From positions 1 through 37,006 of the forward strand of contig JADLFL010000009.1 of the NCBI GenBank assembly GCA_020845575.1: a stretch of DNA of 37,006 nt, written 5' to 3'. Every line of letters begins with the position of its first letter. Position 1 is the first letter of the stretch. Under the pieces are notes generated by a model. That model worked only from the letters and a program-made list of their open reading frames with translations. It was not told where the DNA came from and did no database searches. Shown in pieces: positions 1 through 7,411 of this stretch. The position numbers were made by a program, and so were the translations under genes. The stretch comes from Acidobacteriota bacterium. Lineage in GTDB: Bacteria > Acidobacteriota > Vicinamibacteria > Vicinamibacterales > Vicinamibacteraceae.

Positions 1-607
1 GAATCGCGAACAGCTTCTCGACGAACGTCCGGCGGAAATGAAGCAGCCGCATCGTGAACCCGCCCTCGTCCACGGCGCCGAGCGAGACGCCGCGTTCGGC
101 GAGGAACTCGGCCAGGTACGAACGGATCTCCACATCAGCGGTTGGTTCACGGCCGCTCGCCGTCCCCGCCTCGACGAGCACGGAGCCGGCCACTTCGCCA
201 GGACCACCGAACGCCTGGACGAACGAGAACCGATCCGCCCGTCCGAAACCGCCGACAGTCCTGCTCTCATCCGGCAGGAACGTCAGGCCGGGATGCGCCG
301 CGACGGCATCGCGCAAGGCCTTGAGCTCCCGGTTGATTCCGTTCCTGCCGAGCACCGGATCGAAGGCACGCGGATCGAGAAAGATGTCCACGTCCTCGGA
401 GAAGCGCTGAATGAGGCTCCAACCTTTCGACAGACTGGTGCCGCCCTTGAAGATGCACTTGTCGCCCACCGTGACGGCGATGACGCGAAGCGCTTCAGTG
501 ACGTAGTAGTCCTTCTCGATGAGCGCGGGGCGCAGTCCTCTTCCGGCGAAGTGCTCAGCGGCTTGCACGATCGCCTGTTGGAAGTCTGGATGCTCGCTGA
601 GTCTCAT
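1..607 (-). CDS. abiEii: AbiEii-type nucleotidyltransferase toxin (partial)
   Basis: Toxin half of a type IV AbiE toxin-antitoxin/abortive infection pair; the family transfers nucleotides and blocks growth. The 202 visible codons start at the ATG on 607-605 and run off the left edge, so the C-terminus is missing. The N-terminus has IEKDYYVT (about residues 30-37), the nucleotidyltransferase motif KGGTSLSKGW (54-63) and the acidic pair in EDVDIFL (D72, D74). These are the usual AbiEii/DUF1814 signatures. Its ATG overlaps the TGA of the upstream antitoxin gene by four bases (ATGA), so translation is probably coupled. Identification of the family is secure; an actual phage-defence role is inferred. 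Confidence 0.9.
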   Translation of the reverse strand, partial: MRLSEHPDFQQAIVQAAEHFAGRGLRPALIEKDYYVTEALRVIAVTVGDKCIFKGGTSLSKGWSLIQRFSEDVDIFLDPRAFDPVLGRNGINRELKALRDAVAAHPGLTFLPDESRTVGGFGRADRFSFVQAFGGPGEVAGSVLVEAGTASGREPTADVEIRSYLAEFLAERGVSLGAVDEGGFTMRLLHFRRTFVEKLFAI

Positions 608-1353
608 GGGCGCGCGCGCTCCTTCGCCTGCCATTGCCGTGCCGACGGCAGTCCAGAGAGGACACCGAAATCGAAGCGTGACACCGGATTCAGCGAGGCA
701 CGCAGCCTGCGGAGCGTGGCGGAGCTTGTGCCGATCGCCTCGCCGATGGCTCCGAGCATCGCACGGACGCGCGGCGGTTCGGATGGCGCGACACGAGCGA
801 GACGCTCGTATCGGCCCGGTTCCTTGAAGAGGCGGAGTGTGCGGCGGAGCGTGTCCTTCTCGGACAGCTCGCTCGTGCTGCCGCCGCGGCGCAGGAAGTC
901 GAGCAGCGCGGCGTCGTGGTCCGAGAGACGCTTCCACGCCTCCGGTCGTCGAGTGTGGACGATCGTGTCGCGACCTGCGAGCTTGCGCGGCAGGCTGGCG
1001 GCCGTCGTGGCGACCTCACTGCGGCCGGCCGCTTGCGTCGTGAAGCCCAGCAGGTTCGCCGCGGCGACGCCCGCCGGGAACATGGGCGACCGGTCGGCGG
1101 CAAGCTTCCGGATCGCGACAGGATCCGGCCGACTCGGGCCAAGAGCCGTCGTCCGGCCGCGATAGTAGACGCCTTTGCTCAGCCGCTGCAGCGTGCCGTC
1201 CTTCGCCAGGCGGGACATGGCCTGCGCGACGGCTGCGACGGGCAGGTTCGGAAAATCGCTGAACCGCCAGACCCGCTCGCCGCCCGCCTCGACGCGCCGC
1301 CGAATGACCTGGACGACGGGTGGGCGTCCGTAGGTCCGCTGGGCGAGTTCCAT
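604..1353 (-). CDS. abiEi: AbiEi-type antitoxin (DUF6088-like)
   Basis: Antitoxin and likely autorepressor of the AbiE pair. The N-terminal 60 residues form a winged-helix-like segment (FSDFPNLPVAAVAQAMSRL, then DGTLQRLSKGVYY), typical of DUF6088/AbiEi antitoxins. The rest is the larger antitoxin domain, with a basic end. About 249 aa, normal for the family. The start is uncertain: ATG at 1353 (MELAQ) has GGAG only three bases upstream, while an in-frame GTG at 1362 would add three residues. It is followed by abiEii with ATGA overlap. A 9-bp inverted repeat at 1385-1412, just upstream, is the probable operator. It is divergent from the gene at 1537. Confidence 0.85.
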   Translation of the reverse strand: MELAQRTYGRPPVVQVIRRRVEAGGERVWRFSDFPNLPVAAVAQAMSRLAKDGTLQRLSKGVYYRGRTTALGPSRPDPVAIRKLAADRSPMFPAGVAAANLLGFTTQAAGRSEVATTAASLPRKLAGRDTIVHTRRPEAWKRLSDHDAALLDFLRRGGSTSELSEKDTLRRTLRLFKEPGRYERLARVAPSEPPRVRAMLGAIGEAIGTSSATLRRLRASLNPVSRFDFGVLSGLPSARQWQAKERARP

Positions 1354-1384
1354 AGGCTCCACTGTGCGTTTCGGCGGTCATGTT

Positions 1385-1412
1385 GTCAAGTTTCGTATCA
1401 AAAAAACTTGAC
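1385..1412. promoter_or_regulatory. Inverted repeat, probable AbiEi operator
   Basis: GTCAAGTTT (1385-1393) and AAACTTGAC (1404-1412) form a perfect 9-bp inverted repeat with a 10-bp AT-rich spacer. It lies in the only intergenic gap between the divergent abiEi gene and the gene at 1537. On the minus strand the left arm contains a consensus -35 box, TTGACA (1389-1384), though no good -10 follows at 17 bp. AbiEi proteins are known to bind inverted repeats in their own promoter; binding here is inferred, and it could also affect the plus-strand gene. Confidence 0.6.
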
Positions 1413-1536
1413 GTTATCTCGCTAGAATCAGGCCATAGCACCCACCACCGTCAGGAACCACCCAAGAACGCCCGCCGATGAATTGCAGCCCCCCAGCGAT
1501 CAGGACATATTCGCTGCATGACGAGGGGGTGGCTGC

Positions 1537-2472
1537 ATGTTCGACCGCTACGATCCGCGCGACGACATTCGTGAGGACGACCGCGACCGGGGCCGCGATC
1601 GCGATCGAGGAGGCCGGGGCGCCGGCGGCACGCCCGGCCACCGAGACCGGAGTACGCGTGATCCCTTCACGCGTGACCTCGACCTGCCGGATGGCCGCGA
1701 TCGGGAACGGGCCAGGGACCGCGACCGCGTGTACGACATCGACGGTTCCGAGGCCCGGATGTTGGCAACCATCGGCTCGTTCCGCGTCGTCTCCGAACAC
1801 GACCTGTCGGCGCTGCGCGACGATGCCAGGACGCCGCACCAGAGCATGCGGCACCTCGAGGACTCGGGGCTGATTCAACGCTCGCCGCTCGACGTCAACG
1901 ACCGCGCCGTTGTCCTCACCGACCGCGGCCGGGACCTGCTCGAAGCCAACCGATCGATCCCGCGCGACGAGCGGACGCGCGACCGGCAGGAGTTCTACGC
2001 CGGCCTCAGGAAGCCGCGCGAGCTGACCCACGACGTCAAGGTGTACCGCGCCTACGAGCGCACGGAGGCCCGCATCCGCGACGATGGCGGGCGCGTTCGG
2101 CGCGTCGTTCTCGACTACGAGATGAAGCGCGACTACCAGCGCTTCCTGCACGAGCGCAATCGCGGCAAGAAGGATTGCGACGGACGTCCCGCCCGCGACG
2201 CCGACGAGATCGTGCACTGGGCGCAGGAGCACGACCTGCCGTACGAGCAGGACGGACACGTGCACTTCCCCGACGCGCGCGTCGAGTACGAAGACCGCGA
2301 CGGTCTCGACCGCTTCGAGGACCTGGAGATCGTGACGCCGCACTACCGCGGCGCGCATGCGGCCGGCGCGGCGAAGTCAGGATTCAGCTGCCACGTCTCG
2401 CTCGGGTCCAGCGTCGGCGGACGCGGCGGCAGGGGCGGACGATGCGGCGGGTTTGCCCAGGAGTTCGTATGA
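1537..2472 (+). CDS. Unknown protein: Arg/Asp-rich tail plus winged-helix-like domain
   Basis: Function not recognised. The first 65 residues are almost entirely Arg, Asp and Gly (runs such as RDRDRGGRG), a disordered charged tail. Residues about 70-135 look like a winged helix (ARMLATIGSFRVVSEHDL, then HLEDSGLI and VVLTDRGRDLLEA). The C-terminal half contains LTHDVKVYRAYERTEARI, a PDARVEYED segment and VTPHYRGAHAAGAAKSGF. This recalls replication-relaxation/relaxase-associated proteins of conjugative elements, but the likeness is loose. GAGGGGG at 1523-1529 is a good ribosome site for the ATG at 1537. Its TGA overlaps the next gene's ATG (ATGA), so the two are probably made together. The last 30 residues are Gly-rich. 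Confidence 0.75.
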   Translation: MFDRYDPRDDIREDDRDRGRDRDRGGRGAGGTPGHRDRSTRDPFTRDLDLPDGRDRERARDRDRVYDIDGSEARMLATIGSFRVVSEHDLSALRDDARTPHQSMRHLEDSGLIQRSPLDVNDRAVVLTDRGRDLLEANRSIPRDERTRDRQEFYAGLRKPRELTHDVKVYRAYERTEARIRDDGGRVRRVVLDYEMKRDYQRFLHERNRGKKDCDGRPARDADEIVHWAQEHDLPYEQDGHVHFPDARVEYEDRDGLDRFEDLEIVTPHYRGAHAAGAAKSGFSCHVSLGSSVGGRGGRGGRCGGFAQEFV

Positions 2473-3533
2473 GCATGCTTCCGCTCGAGCCGACACCACT
2501 GCCGCCGGCGCCGAAGTACTGGGCGCTCGAAGAGTGCGACAGCGAACGGCTGCACGCGATCGCCGCGTTCGGGTTCACGGACCGCCAGTCACGCTTCCTC
2601 ATGGAGGTCCTGCTGTACTCGGGCGTGTTCCTGGAACGGCAGTACTGCCAGTTCGCCGGCATCGCCCACGGACAGAAGAGCACGAACTTCATCCGCACCC
2701 TCGTCGATCGCCGATTCGCAACGCCGGTGACGCCCGGCAAGCTGCACCGAGGCCGGATGTTCCACGTCCACTACAAGCCGCTGTGGACCGCCATCCGCGA
2801 GCCCGACAGCCGCTTCCGAAAACGCGCGGCACCGGGACGCCTCATCGAGCGCGTGATGCTGCTCGATGCGGTCCTCGACGACCAATCGATGATCTGGCTG
2901 GCGTCCGCGGCGGACAAGCTACACCACTTCAGGGATCACCTCCGCGATCGGTTCGAGCTGATCGACATGCCGCAGCTGCGATTCGGTGAGGGCCCGTCAC
3001 GGATCTACCGCCACTTCCCGGACAAGCTGCCCATCGGCGACGACCGCGAGCGCAGCGACCATCACGTCTTCATGTACCTCGTGACGACGCCCGTACCGTG
3101 GGACTTCAGGCTGTTCCTCCTGCGGCACATTCCACTACTGCGTCAGCTGAGCCGCTGGATCATCCGGCTGCTGTTCCCGAAGCCCCTCGTCAGAGCGCGC
3201 CAGAGCTACCTGCACGCGGCGCGCGAGCACCTGGTGGGAGCCGCCAGGGGCCGTAACGTTTCCATGATCGAGGAGATGTTCCAGCAGCGGCGACGCCTCG
3301 CCGAGCCGAACCCGGAGCCGCCGTACGCCCGGTACCAGGAGGACGTCCGCCTGACGTCGGCTCCGCGCTTTCGCGCCCTGTATCACCAGTGGCTCGCCGA
3401 TCCCGAGCGGACGCTCTGGTTCGCGGATTCCAACGTCCTTTCCGACGCCCTGGAACGCGGATTGGGCCGCGTCGAGTGCGTCGAGCTCTCGCGCCAGTAC
3501 CTGCATCTCTCCCCCCTGGTCGACGTCGCCTGA
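2469..3533 (+). CDS. Unknown accessory protein coupled to the gene at 1537
   Basis: 354 aa, function not recognised. The start is the ATG at 2469, which overlaps the upstream stop (ATGA); a longer open frame upstream lies inside the previous gene and is rejected. Residues about 30-90 (FGFTDRQSRFLMEVLLYSG, then ERQYCQFAG and a basic RGRMFHVHYKPLW) look like a second winged-helix-like region, again as in replication-relaxation-type proteins. The C-terminus includes WFADSNVLSDALERG. No signal peptide is seen; a hydrophobic stretch near residues 215-240 (WDFRLFLLRHIPLLRQLSRW) is too charged for a clear membrane helix. The pair sits between two AbiE modules, which suggests mobile-element cargo or element maintenance. 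Confidence 0.75.
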   Translation: MSMLPLEPTPLPPAPKYWALEECDSERLHAIAAFGFTDRQSRFLMEVLLYSGVFLERQYCQFAGIAHGQKSTNFIRTLVDRRFATPVTPGKLHRGRMFHVHYKPLWTAIREPDSRFRKRAAPGRLIERVMLLDAVLDDQSMIWLASAADKLHHFRDHLRDRFELIDMPQLRFGEGPSRIYRHFPDKLPIGDDRERSDHHVFMYLVTTPVPWDFRLFLLRHIPLLRQLSRWIIRLLFPKPLVRARQSYLHAAREHLVGAARGRNVSMIEEMFQQRRRLAEPNPEPPYARYQEDVRLTSAPRFRALYHQWLADPERTLWFADSNVLSDALERGLGRVECVELSRQYLHLSPLVDVA

Positions 3534-3548
3534 GCACTCTGGGGGCGA

Positions 3549-3584
3549 CTGGCAATAATATTCAAAGACGTTATATTATTGCCA
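3549..3584 (+). promoter_or_regulatory. Promoter and 12-bp inverted-repeat operator of second AbiE operon
   Basis: TGGCAATAATAT (3550-3561) and ATATTATTGCCA (3573-3584) are a perfect 12-bp inverted repeat with an 11-bp spacer. It overlaps a plausible promoter: -35 CTGGCA (3549-3554), 17-bp spacer, -10 TATATT (3572-3577). Binding of the AbiEi protein here would cover both boxes, as expected for autorepression. The repeat is strikingly AT-rich in GC-rich surroundings. Confidence 0.7.
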
Positions 3585-3599
3585 TCAGAGGCAACCGCC

Positions 3600-4214
3600 A
3601 TGCAGAAGCGCCAGTGGGACACCGTCCTCTACGAGATCGCCGAGAATCAGGCCGGCTACTTCACCGCGGCCCAGGCCCGCACGGCCGGTCTGCACCAGGT
3701 GCGCCTCGTCCAGCTCGCCCGGCAGGGGGCCATCGAGCGCGTCTCGCGCGGGGTCTACCGCTTCACGCGGTTTCCCATCTCACAGCTCGGCCACTACATG
3801 GAAGCTGTCCTCTGGCCACAGGTCCGGCGATCCGACGTCGTCGGCGCGATCTCCCATGAATCGGCGCTGGCGATTCACGAACTGTCCGACGTCAATCCGG
3901 TGCGGATCCACGTGACGCTGCCAAGCTCCGTGCGCATCCGCCGCGAGGTTCCGAAGCGACTGGTGATCCACTATGCGGACCTGGCCGCGGAAGACGTCGA
4001 GACCGTGGAAGGCGTCCCGGTGACCACGCCAGCCAGGTCAATCCGCGATGCGCACGCCAGCCACCTCGGAGCCGAACTGGTCGGCCAGGCGATTGCCGAC
4101 GGTCGACGGACGGGTACGCTGTCCACAGGCGTCGCAGACCGCCTGCAGCGTGAGCTCCTCGGGACGAGGCCGCGCCCGCGGTCGAGCACGCGCCGGCGGC
4201 TGGAGGCCCGGTGA
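3600..4214 (+). CDS. abiEi: AbiEi-type antitoxin (second system)
   Basis: Antitoxin with an N-terminal winged-helix-like domain (residues about 1-55: YEIAENQAGYFTAAQARTAG, then IERVSRGVYRFTRFP). This is the AbiEi_4-type signature also seen in 'type IV TA antitoxin' proteins. A middle domain (GAISHESALAIHELS, then VEGVPVTTPARSIRD) matches the usual antitoxin C-terminal part. The end is basic (RPRPRSSTRRRLEAR). The ATG at 3600 is chosen because AGAGG lies eight bases upstream; a TTG at 3579 falls inside the operator. 204 aa. Its TGA overlaps the GTG of the toxin gene. It differs from the DUF6088-like antitoxin at 604, so the two AbiE systems are not recent duplicates. Confidence 0.87.
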   Translation: MQKRQWDTVLYEIAENQAGYFTAAQARTAGLHQVRLVQLARQGAIERVSRGVYRFTRFPISQLGHYMEAVLWPQVRRSDVVGAISHESALAIHELSDVNPVRIHVTLPSSVRIRREVPKRLVIHYADLAAEDVETVEGVPVTTPARSIRDAHASHLGAELVGQAIADGRRTGTLSTGVADRLQRELLGTRPRPRSSTRRRLEAR

Positions 4215-5074
4215 CCGCAGCACGCAAACGCCCGACCGGACCGCCGCCGTCAGCCGGCGTCCTGGCGCGGTACGCCCAAGCCTACGCGCGCGAGCTCGGC
4301 GTGGCCGAAAGTCGGGTGCGCTCGTGGGTCGCCTACATGATCATGGCCGGCATTCTCGACCGTGCCACGGCCGGCGACACACCGCTGTTCATCGTCAAGG
4401 GAGGCGTGGCGCTTGAACTCCGTCTGCGCGACCGTGCCCGCGCGACGAAGGACATCGACATCGTCCTTCGCGACCCGTCCGCGGACCTCGCCGACAGCCT
4501 CGAAGAGGCGCTGACGGGCGAGGCGTATCAGGGGTTCTCGTTCCGCCGAAAGGGCCAGCCGCTCCTGCTGGACAATGGCGCCGTCAACATCGGATTCGGC
4601 GTCACGTACCGCGGCCAGCCGTGGACCAGCATCAGCGTGGACGTCGCACGCGCCGAGCCCGGCGAAGTCGATGTCGAGTGGGTCGACGCCATCGCCCTGA
4701 CCGACGTCTTCGGCGTCACGGGACCGGCGCAGCTCCCGTGCCTACCGCTGCGCTTCCACGTCGCCCAGAAGCTCCACGGAATGACGCTGCCCCCGCGCCC
4801 GGGGAAGCAGAACGAACGGTTCAGAGACCTCGTGGATCTGCTGCTCATGGAGGCGATGATCACGCACGACTACGCGGCGCTCCGTGCGGCTTGCGAGCTC
4901 GTTTTCCGCAGCCGCAACACGCACGCATGGCCACCCGACCTGAGTGCGACGCCACCGCACTGGGCCCAGCCCTTCGCACGACTCGCCGAAGAACTGGAAC
5001 TGGCCAACACGGACATCGAACAGGCTCTGGTGCGCGTCCGCAACTTCGTCGCCCACATCGTCAAGTCGCGGTGA
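4211..5074 (+). CDS. abiEii: AbiEii-type nucleotidyltransferase toxin (second system)
   Basis: Complete 287-aa AbiEii/DUF1814 toxin. The nucleotidyltransferase core is visible: KGGVALELR (residues 63-71) and the acidic pair in KDIDIVL (D81, D83). HVAQKLHGM and RFRDLVDLLLM, further on, correspond to the family's later motifs. It starts with GTG at 4211, overlapping the antitoxin TGA (GTGA). It probably acts in the cytoplasm and is neutralised by the upstream protein. Lower similarity to the toxin at 1-607 (IVKGGVAL here, IFKGGTSL there) supports independent acquisition. Targets of the toxin cannot be read from the sequence. Confidence 0.92.
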   Translation: MTAARKRPTGPPPSAGVLARYAQAYARELGVAESRVRSWVAYMIMAGILDRATAGDTPLFIVKGGVALELRLRDRARATKDIDIVLRDPSADLADSLEEALTGEAYQGFSFRRKGQPLLLDNGAVNIGFGVTYRGQPWTSISVDVARAEPGEVDVEWVDAIALTDVFGVTGPAQLPCLPLRFHVAQKLHGMTLPPRPGKQNERFRDLVDLLLMEAMITHDYAALRAACELVFRSRNTHAWPPDLSATPPHWAQPFARLAEELELANTDIEQALVRVRNFVAHIVKSR

Positions 5075-5845
5075 TAGCCAGCCGCCCTCTATTCAAGCAA
5101 GCCCCTCTCTCCCCCTGGCCAGCACACATCTTGCTCCGCAGACACGCGCGCAACGGCCGAGGACAACCCCCGGGGACCACCTCGATTTCGCAGGTCGTCC
5201 CCTTCGCGCGGTTCTGCCTATGCCTGCGGAACTGACCACCGCGATGACCGCTGCCGGACGTTCGGCCGGGATAACCGCCTGTGCGCGAGCCGCTTCGCCG
5301 CGATGAACCTCCGACGATGCGCCTGGGCGGCGCTCTATGCCGCCCCCCTGCTGGTGCCCGAAGAGAGCCAATACAGGAAACCATGGCGTGAGCGACCCCG
5401 CCTGCCGCCCGGCATTTCGTCCCACGCGAGTCCGGAGGGGTCGCTCACGCCATGCTGCCAGTGCCGGTGTCGATGCCGCTGTGGGCGTCGATCGTGACCG
5501 GGCGCGCCGCTGCTTGCTACCGCAGATGTCGCACCGGGTACTGGTAAGGTTCCCCGCACGGTTCGTGGCTCGATCGTGCGGGAAGCACGTGCCCGGTCGT
5601 TGGCCCGGAGATTCGGCGACGCCCGGGCCGCCGGCCATCGCGCGTTCGAGTTTCGATCTGTGCTCGGCGCCGTCAAGGCGCGTCACTTCGCTCCGCCCGC
5701 CTGAATCGTGAGCGGCTCCGGCCTTGACCGCGCCTGCGCGCAGATTGTGTCTTGGCAGTTGCGTGATGGCCGGCGATGAACGACTGCCTGCGGTAAGCAG
5801 GAGCCACCCCAAGACCGTCAGGCCAGACAGGAAAGTCGAGTCGCG
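5075..5845. other. Gene-free stretch between AbiE and DUF433 genes
   Basis: I find no convincing gene in these 771 bases. Open frames on both strands lack ribosome sites and have low-complexity Arg/Ala/Pro-rich translations. The stretch holds a 7-bp stem-loop at 5325-5345 (GGGCGGC/GCCGCCC) and the 18-bp inverted repeat listed separately. It could be decayed element DNA. Confidence 0.6.
5382..5454. repeat. 18-bp perfect inverted repeat
   Basis: CATGGCGTGAGCGACCCC (5382-5399) is repeated in perfect inverted form as GGGGTCGCTCACGCCATG (5437-5454), with a 37-bp spacer. There is no T-tract, so it is not a classic terminator. It could be a recombination site, a mobile-element end or a large cruciform. 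Confidence 0.75.
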
Positions 5846-6079
5846 TCACGCGGTGATCTGCAGGTCCCACATTCGGTCGCCACGAAGCACATGCACGGCA
5901 TAACGAAACGCCGCTGAAAGATCCTCGGGCGTGAGTTGTGGATACTGCGCGAGGATCTGCTCAGCCGAGGCCCCGCTGGCGCTCAGTTCCAGCAGGAACT
6001 CGACGCTCAGTCGCGTGCCTCGCACACAGGGTTTCCCGTCCAAGATTCGCTGGTCGCTGACGATGAGTTGCTCGACCAT
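5846..6079 (-). CDS. DUF433 antitoxin-like protein
   Basis: 77-aa DUF433 protein, a small helix-turn-helix family found as antitoxin-like partner of PIN-like (DUF5615) toxins. The hallmark GKPCVRGTRLSVEFLLE is at residues 15-31 and QILAQYPQLTPEDLSAAFRY near 41-60. AGGAG lies nine bases upstream of the ATG at 6079. The expected DUF5615 toxin gene, which normally follows directly, is absent: downstream (below 5846) no reading frame resembles it. It is the last of three co-directional antitoxin-like genes. Family certain; function as an orphan is unknown. Confidence 0.88.
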   Translation of the reverse strand: MVEQLIVSDQRILDGKPCVRGTRLSVEFLLELSASGASAEQILAQYPQLTPEDLSAAFRYAVHVLRGDRMWDLQITA

Positions 6080-6137
6080 CTCGCGTGCTCCTGTCGGTCG
6101 ATCCTACTGCGGGAAGCAGACGCCACTGGCTGCTTCG

Positions 6138-6389
6138 TCAGAACCGTCCAACCTCACGTCGAAAGTCTTCATCATCGACGCTGAACACGTCCACGCGCCG
6201 ACGCGCGAGTTCCGCAAGGAAATGGCCACGCGTCAGGCCGGCCGCCTCCGCAGCCGGCTCCATCGACAGCGCACCTTGCTGGTACCAGTGGATCGCCGCG
6301 GCCAGGCGGATCTCCGCGGCCATCTCGTGCGGCGCCTTCTTCAGCGCAGCGAGCACGCTATCGGGGACCGTCAGTTGGATCTGAACCAT
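6138..6389 (-). CDS. UPF0175 family small protein
   Basis: 83-aa UPF0175 protein, a DNA-binding-like family usually placed as antitoxin of a PIN-domain toxin. The N-terminal strand VQIQLTVPDSVLAAL leads into AAEIRLAAAIHWYQQGALS and the helix-turn-helix PAAEAAGLTRGHFLAELAR. The ATG at 6389 gives the usual family N-terminus; an in-frame GTG at 6407 would add six residues and reduce the gap to the upstream DUF433 gene to six bases. No PIN toxin gene follows. It lies between two DUF433 genes on the same strand, probably as one transcript. Confidence 0.87.
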   Translation of the reverse strand: MVQIQLTVPDSVLAALKKAPHEMAAEIRLAAAIHWYQQGALSMEPAAEAAGLTRGHFLAELARRRVDVFSVDDEDFRREVGRF

Positions 6390-6413
6390 GCCTCGTCTCG
6401 GTTTCACAATCGC

Positions 6414-6641
6414 TCACGGACCGGGCAGGCGAGCACGCCCTCGTTCCCGTTCGGCGGCGTACACCAGGCACGCTCGAATGTCGTCACGAACCAGTTGTGG
6501 GAAGTCCTGCAGGATCTCGTCCGCGCTCATACCGGCAGCCAGATAGCCGAGCACGTCACCGACGGCGATTCGAGTTCCGCGGACACACGGCTTGCCGAAG
6601 CGCACGCTCGGATCGACGGTGAGCCGGCCGAGGCCATCCAT
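6414..6641 (-). CDS. DUF433 antitoxin-like protein (second copy)
   Basis: 75-aa DUF433 protein. It carries FGKPCVRGTRIAVGDVLGYL (residues about 16-35) and ADEILQDFPQLVRDDIRACL, colinear with the copy at 5846-6079 but clearly diverged. The ATG at 6641 gives the usual MDGLGRLTVDP beginning; a TTG at 6662 would extend it by seven residues. The usual DUF5615 toxin partner is missing; a UPF0175 gene takes its place directly downstream. Confidence 0.87.
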   Translation of the reverse strand: MDGLGRLTVDPSVRFGKPCVRGTRIAVGDVLGYLAAGMSADEILQDFPQLVRDDIRACLVYAAERERGRARLPGP

Positions 6642-7186
6642 GAGCGGAAGTCTAGACCTCAACGGCTCGACCGCGTCAATCTTCCCCCTTGATCTCGCTC
6701 CTCAGCAGGCGTAGCCTGTCCTCATCGTCCGTGCCCTACTGCACACCTCCCGCGCGAGTGACACTCGGCGCGGGTTGCTGACGGACGGCAGCCTCAGGGC
6801 TCCCGCCAGCAGCACACTCCTTCACTAGCACGGTTGCGACTCCGACCCGCGCACTCGCGTGCGTGCCGCGGAGATCCGCTATCGCCTGCGACCTGCTCCA
6901 TCGGTGCGTCGCGGCGGTACCGAAAGCCCGGTCGTTTGCTGGCGATTCGAGCAGGCAGCACGCCAGCGCACCGCATGGCTTCGACACGCGTGGCTTCCAG
7001 CCGCGCACACTGCGCAGGCGCGTCGCCTTCGCAGACGATGTTCGGCACAACCGCCAGCATCTCGCGCAACTGCCAACGACGCGACGGTCTCAGGCCCTTC
7101 GCGTTCGAGCGCGCCATCCGTGGACGTTCGGAAAACAGTTGTCCGCCCGCTGCAGCCCCTGGGCGACGCGGGCAGTGAGGTGCACC
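6642..7186. other. Gene-free stretch with a palindromic site
   Basis: No gene is supported in these 545 bases; overlapping frames on both strands are compositional. It holds a near-perfect 26-bp dyad at 6749-6774: CCCGCG-CGAGTG, a central A, CACTCG-(G)-CGCGGG. The dyad sits between the divergent antitoxin cluster and the xis-int module and could be an operator or a decayed recombination site. Confidence 0.5.
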
Positions 7187-7411
7187 ATGAGGACATGGTT
7201 GACCGTCGGCGAAGGCGCCGACTACGCGAACGTGAGTCGGGACACGATCTACACCGCGTGCGAGCGACATGAACTGCGGCACGTGCGAATCAGCGGACGA
7301 CGGACGATTCGGTTGCGCGCGGTCTGGGTCGACGAGTGGATGGAACAGCACGCGCGAAACCCGAGAGGCGCGCGGATTGCGACGAGCGCGCAGAACGGAG
7401 CGGCGTCATGA
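7187..7411 (+). CDS. Excisionase/HTH_17-like DNA-binding protein
   Basis: 74-aa protein with a MerR-like helix-turn-helix of the excisionase type: WLTVGEGADYANVSRDTIY, then RHVRISGRRTIRLRAVWVDEWM. Proteins of this kind bend DNA at att sites or regulate integrase. The ATG at 7187 is preceded by GTGAGG six bases upstream. It ends in ATGA overlap with the next gene, itself of the same class and coupled to the integrase, so the three form one translational unit. Confidence 0.82.
   Translation: MRTWLTVGEGADYANVSRDTIYTACERHELRHVRISGRRTIRLRAVWVDEWMEQHARNPRGARIATSAQNGAAS

Noticed and set aside
3579..3599. TTG start giving a longer AbiEi antitoxin
   Set aside because: The codon lies inside the operator and past the -10 box; the ATG at 3600 has AGAGG at proper distance.
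5093..5812. 239-aa minus-strand frame in the gene-free stretch
   Set aside because: Low-complexity Arg/Ala/Gly composition, no ribosome site, no family likeness, and it crosses the 18-bp inverted repeat.
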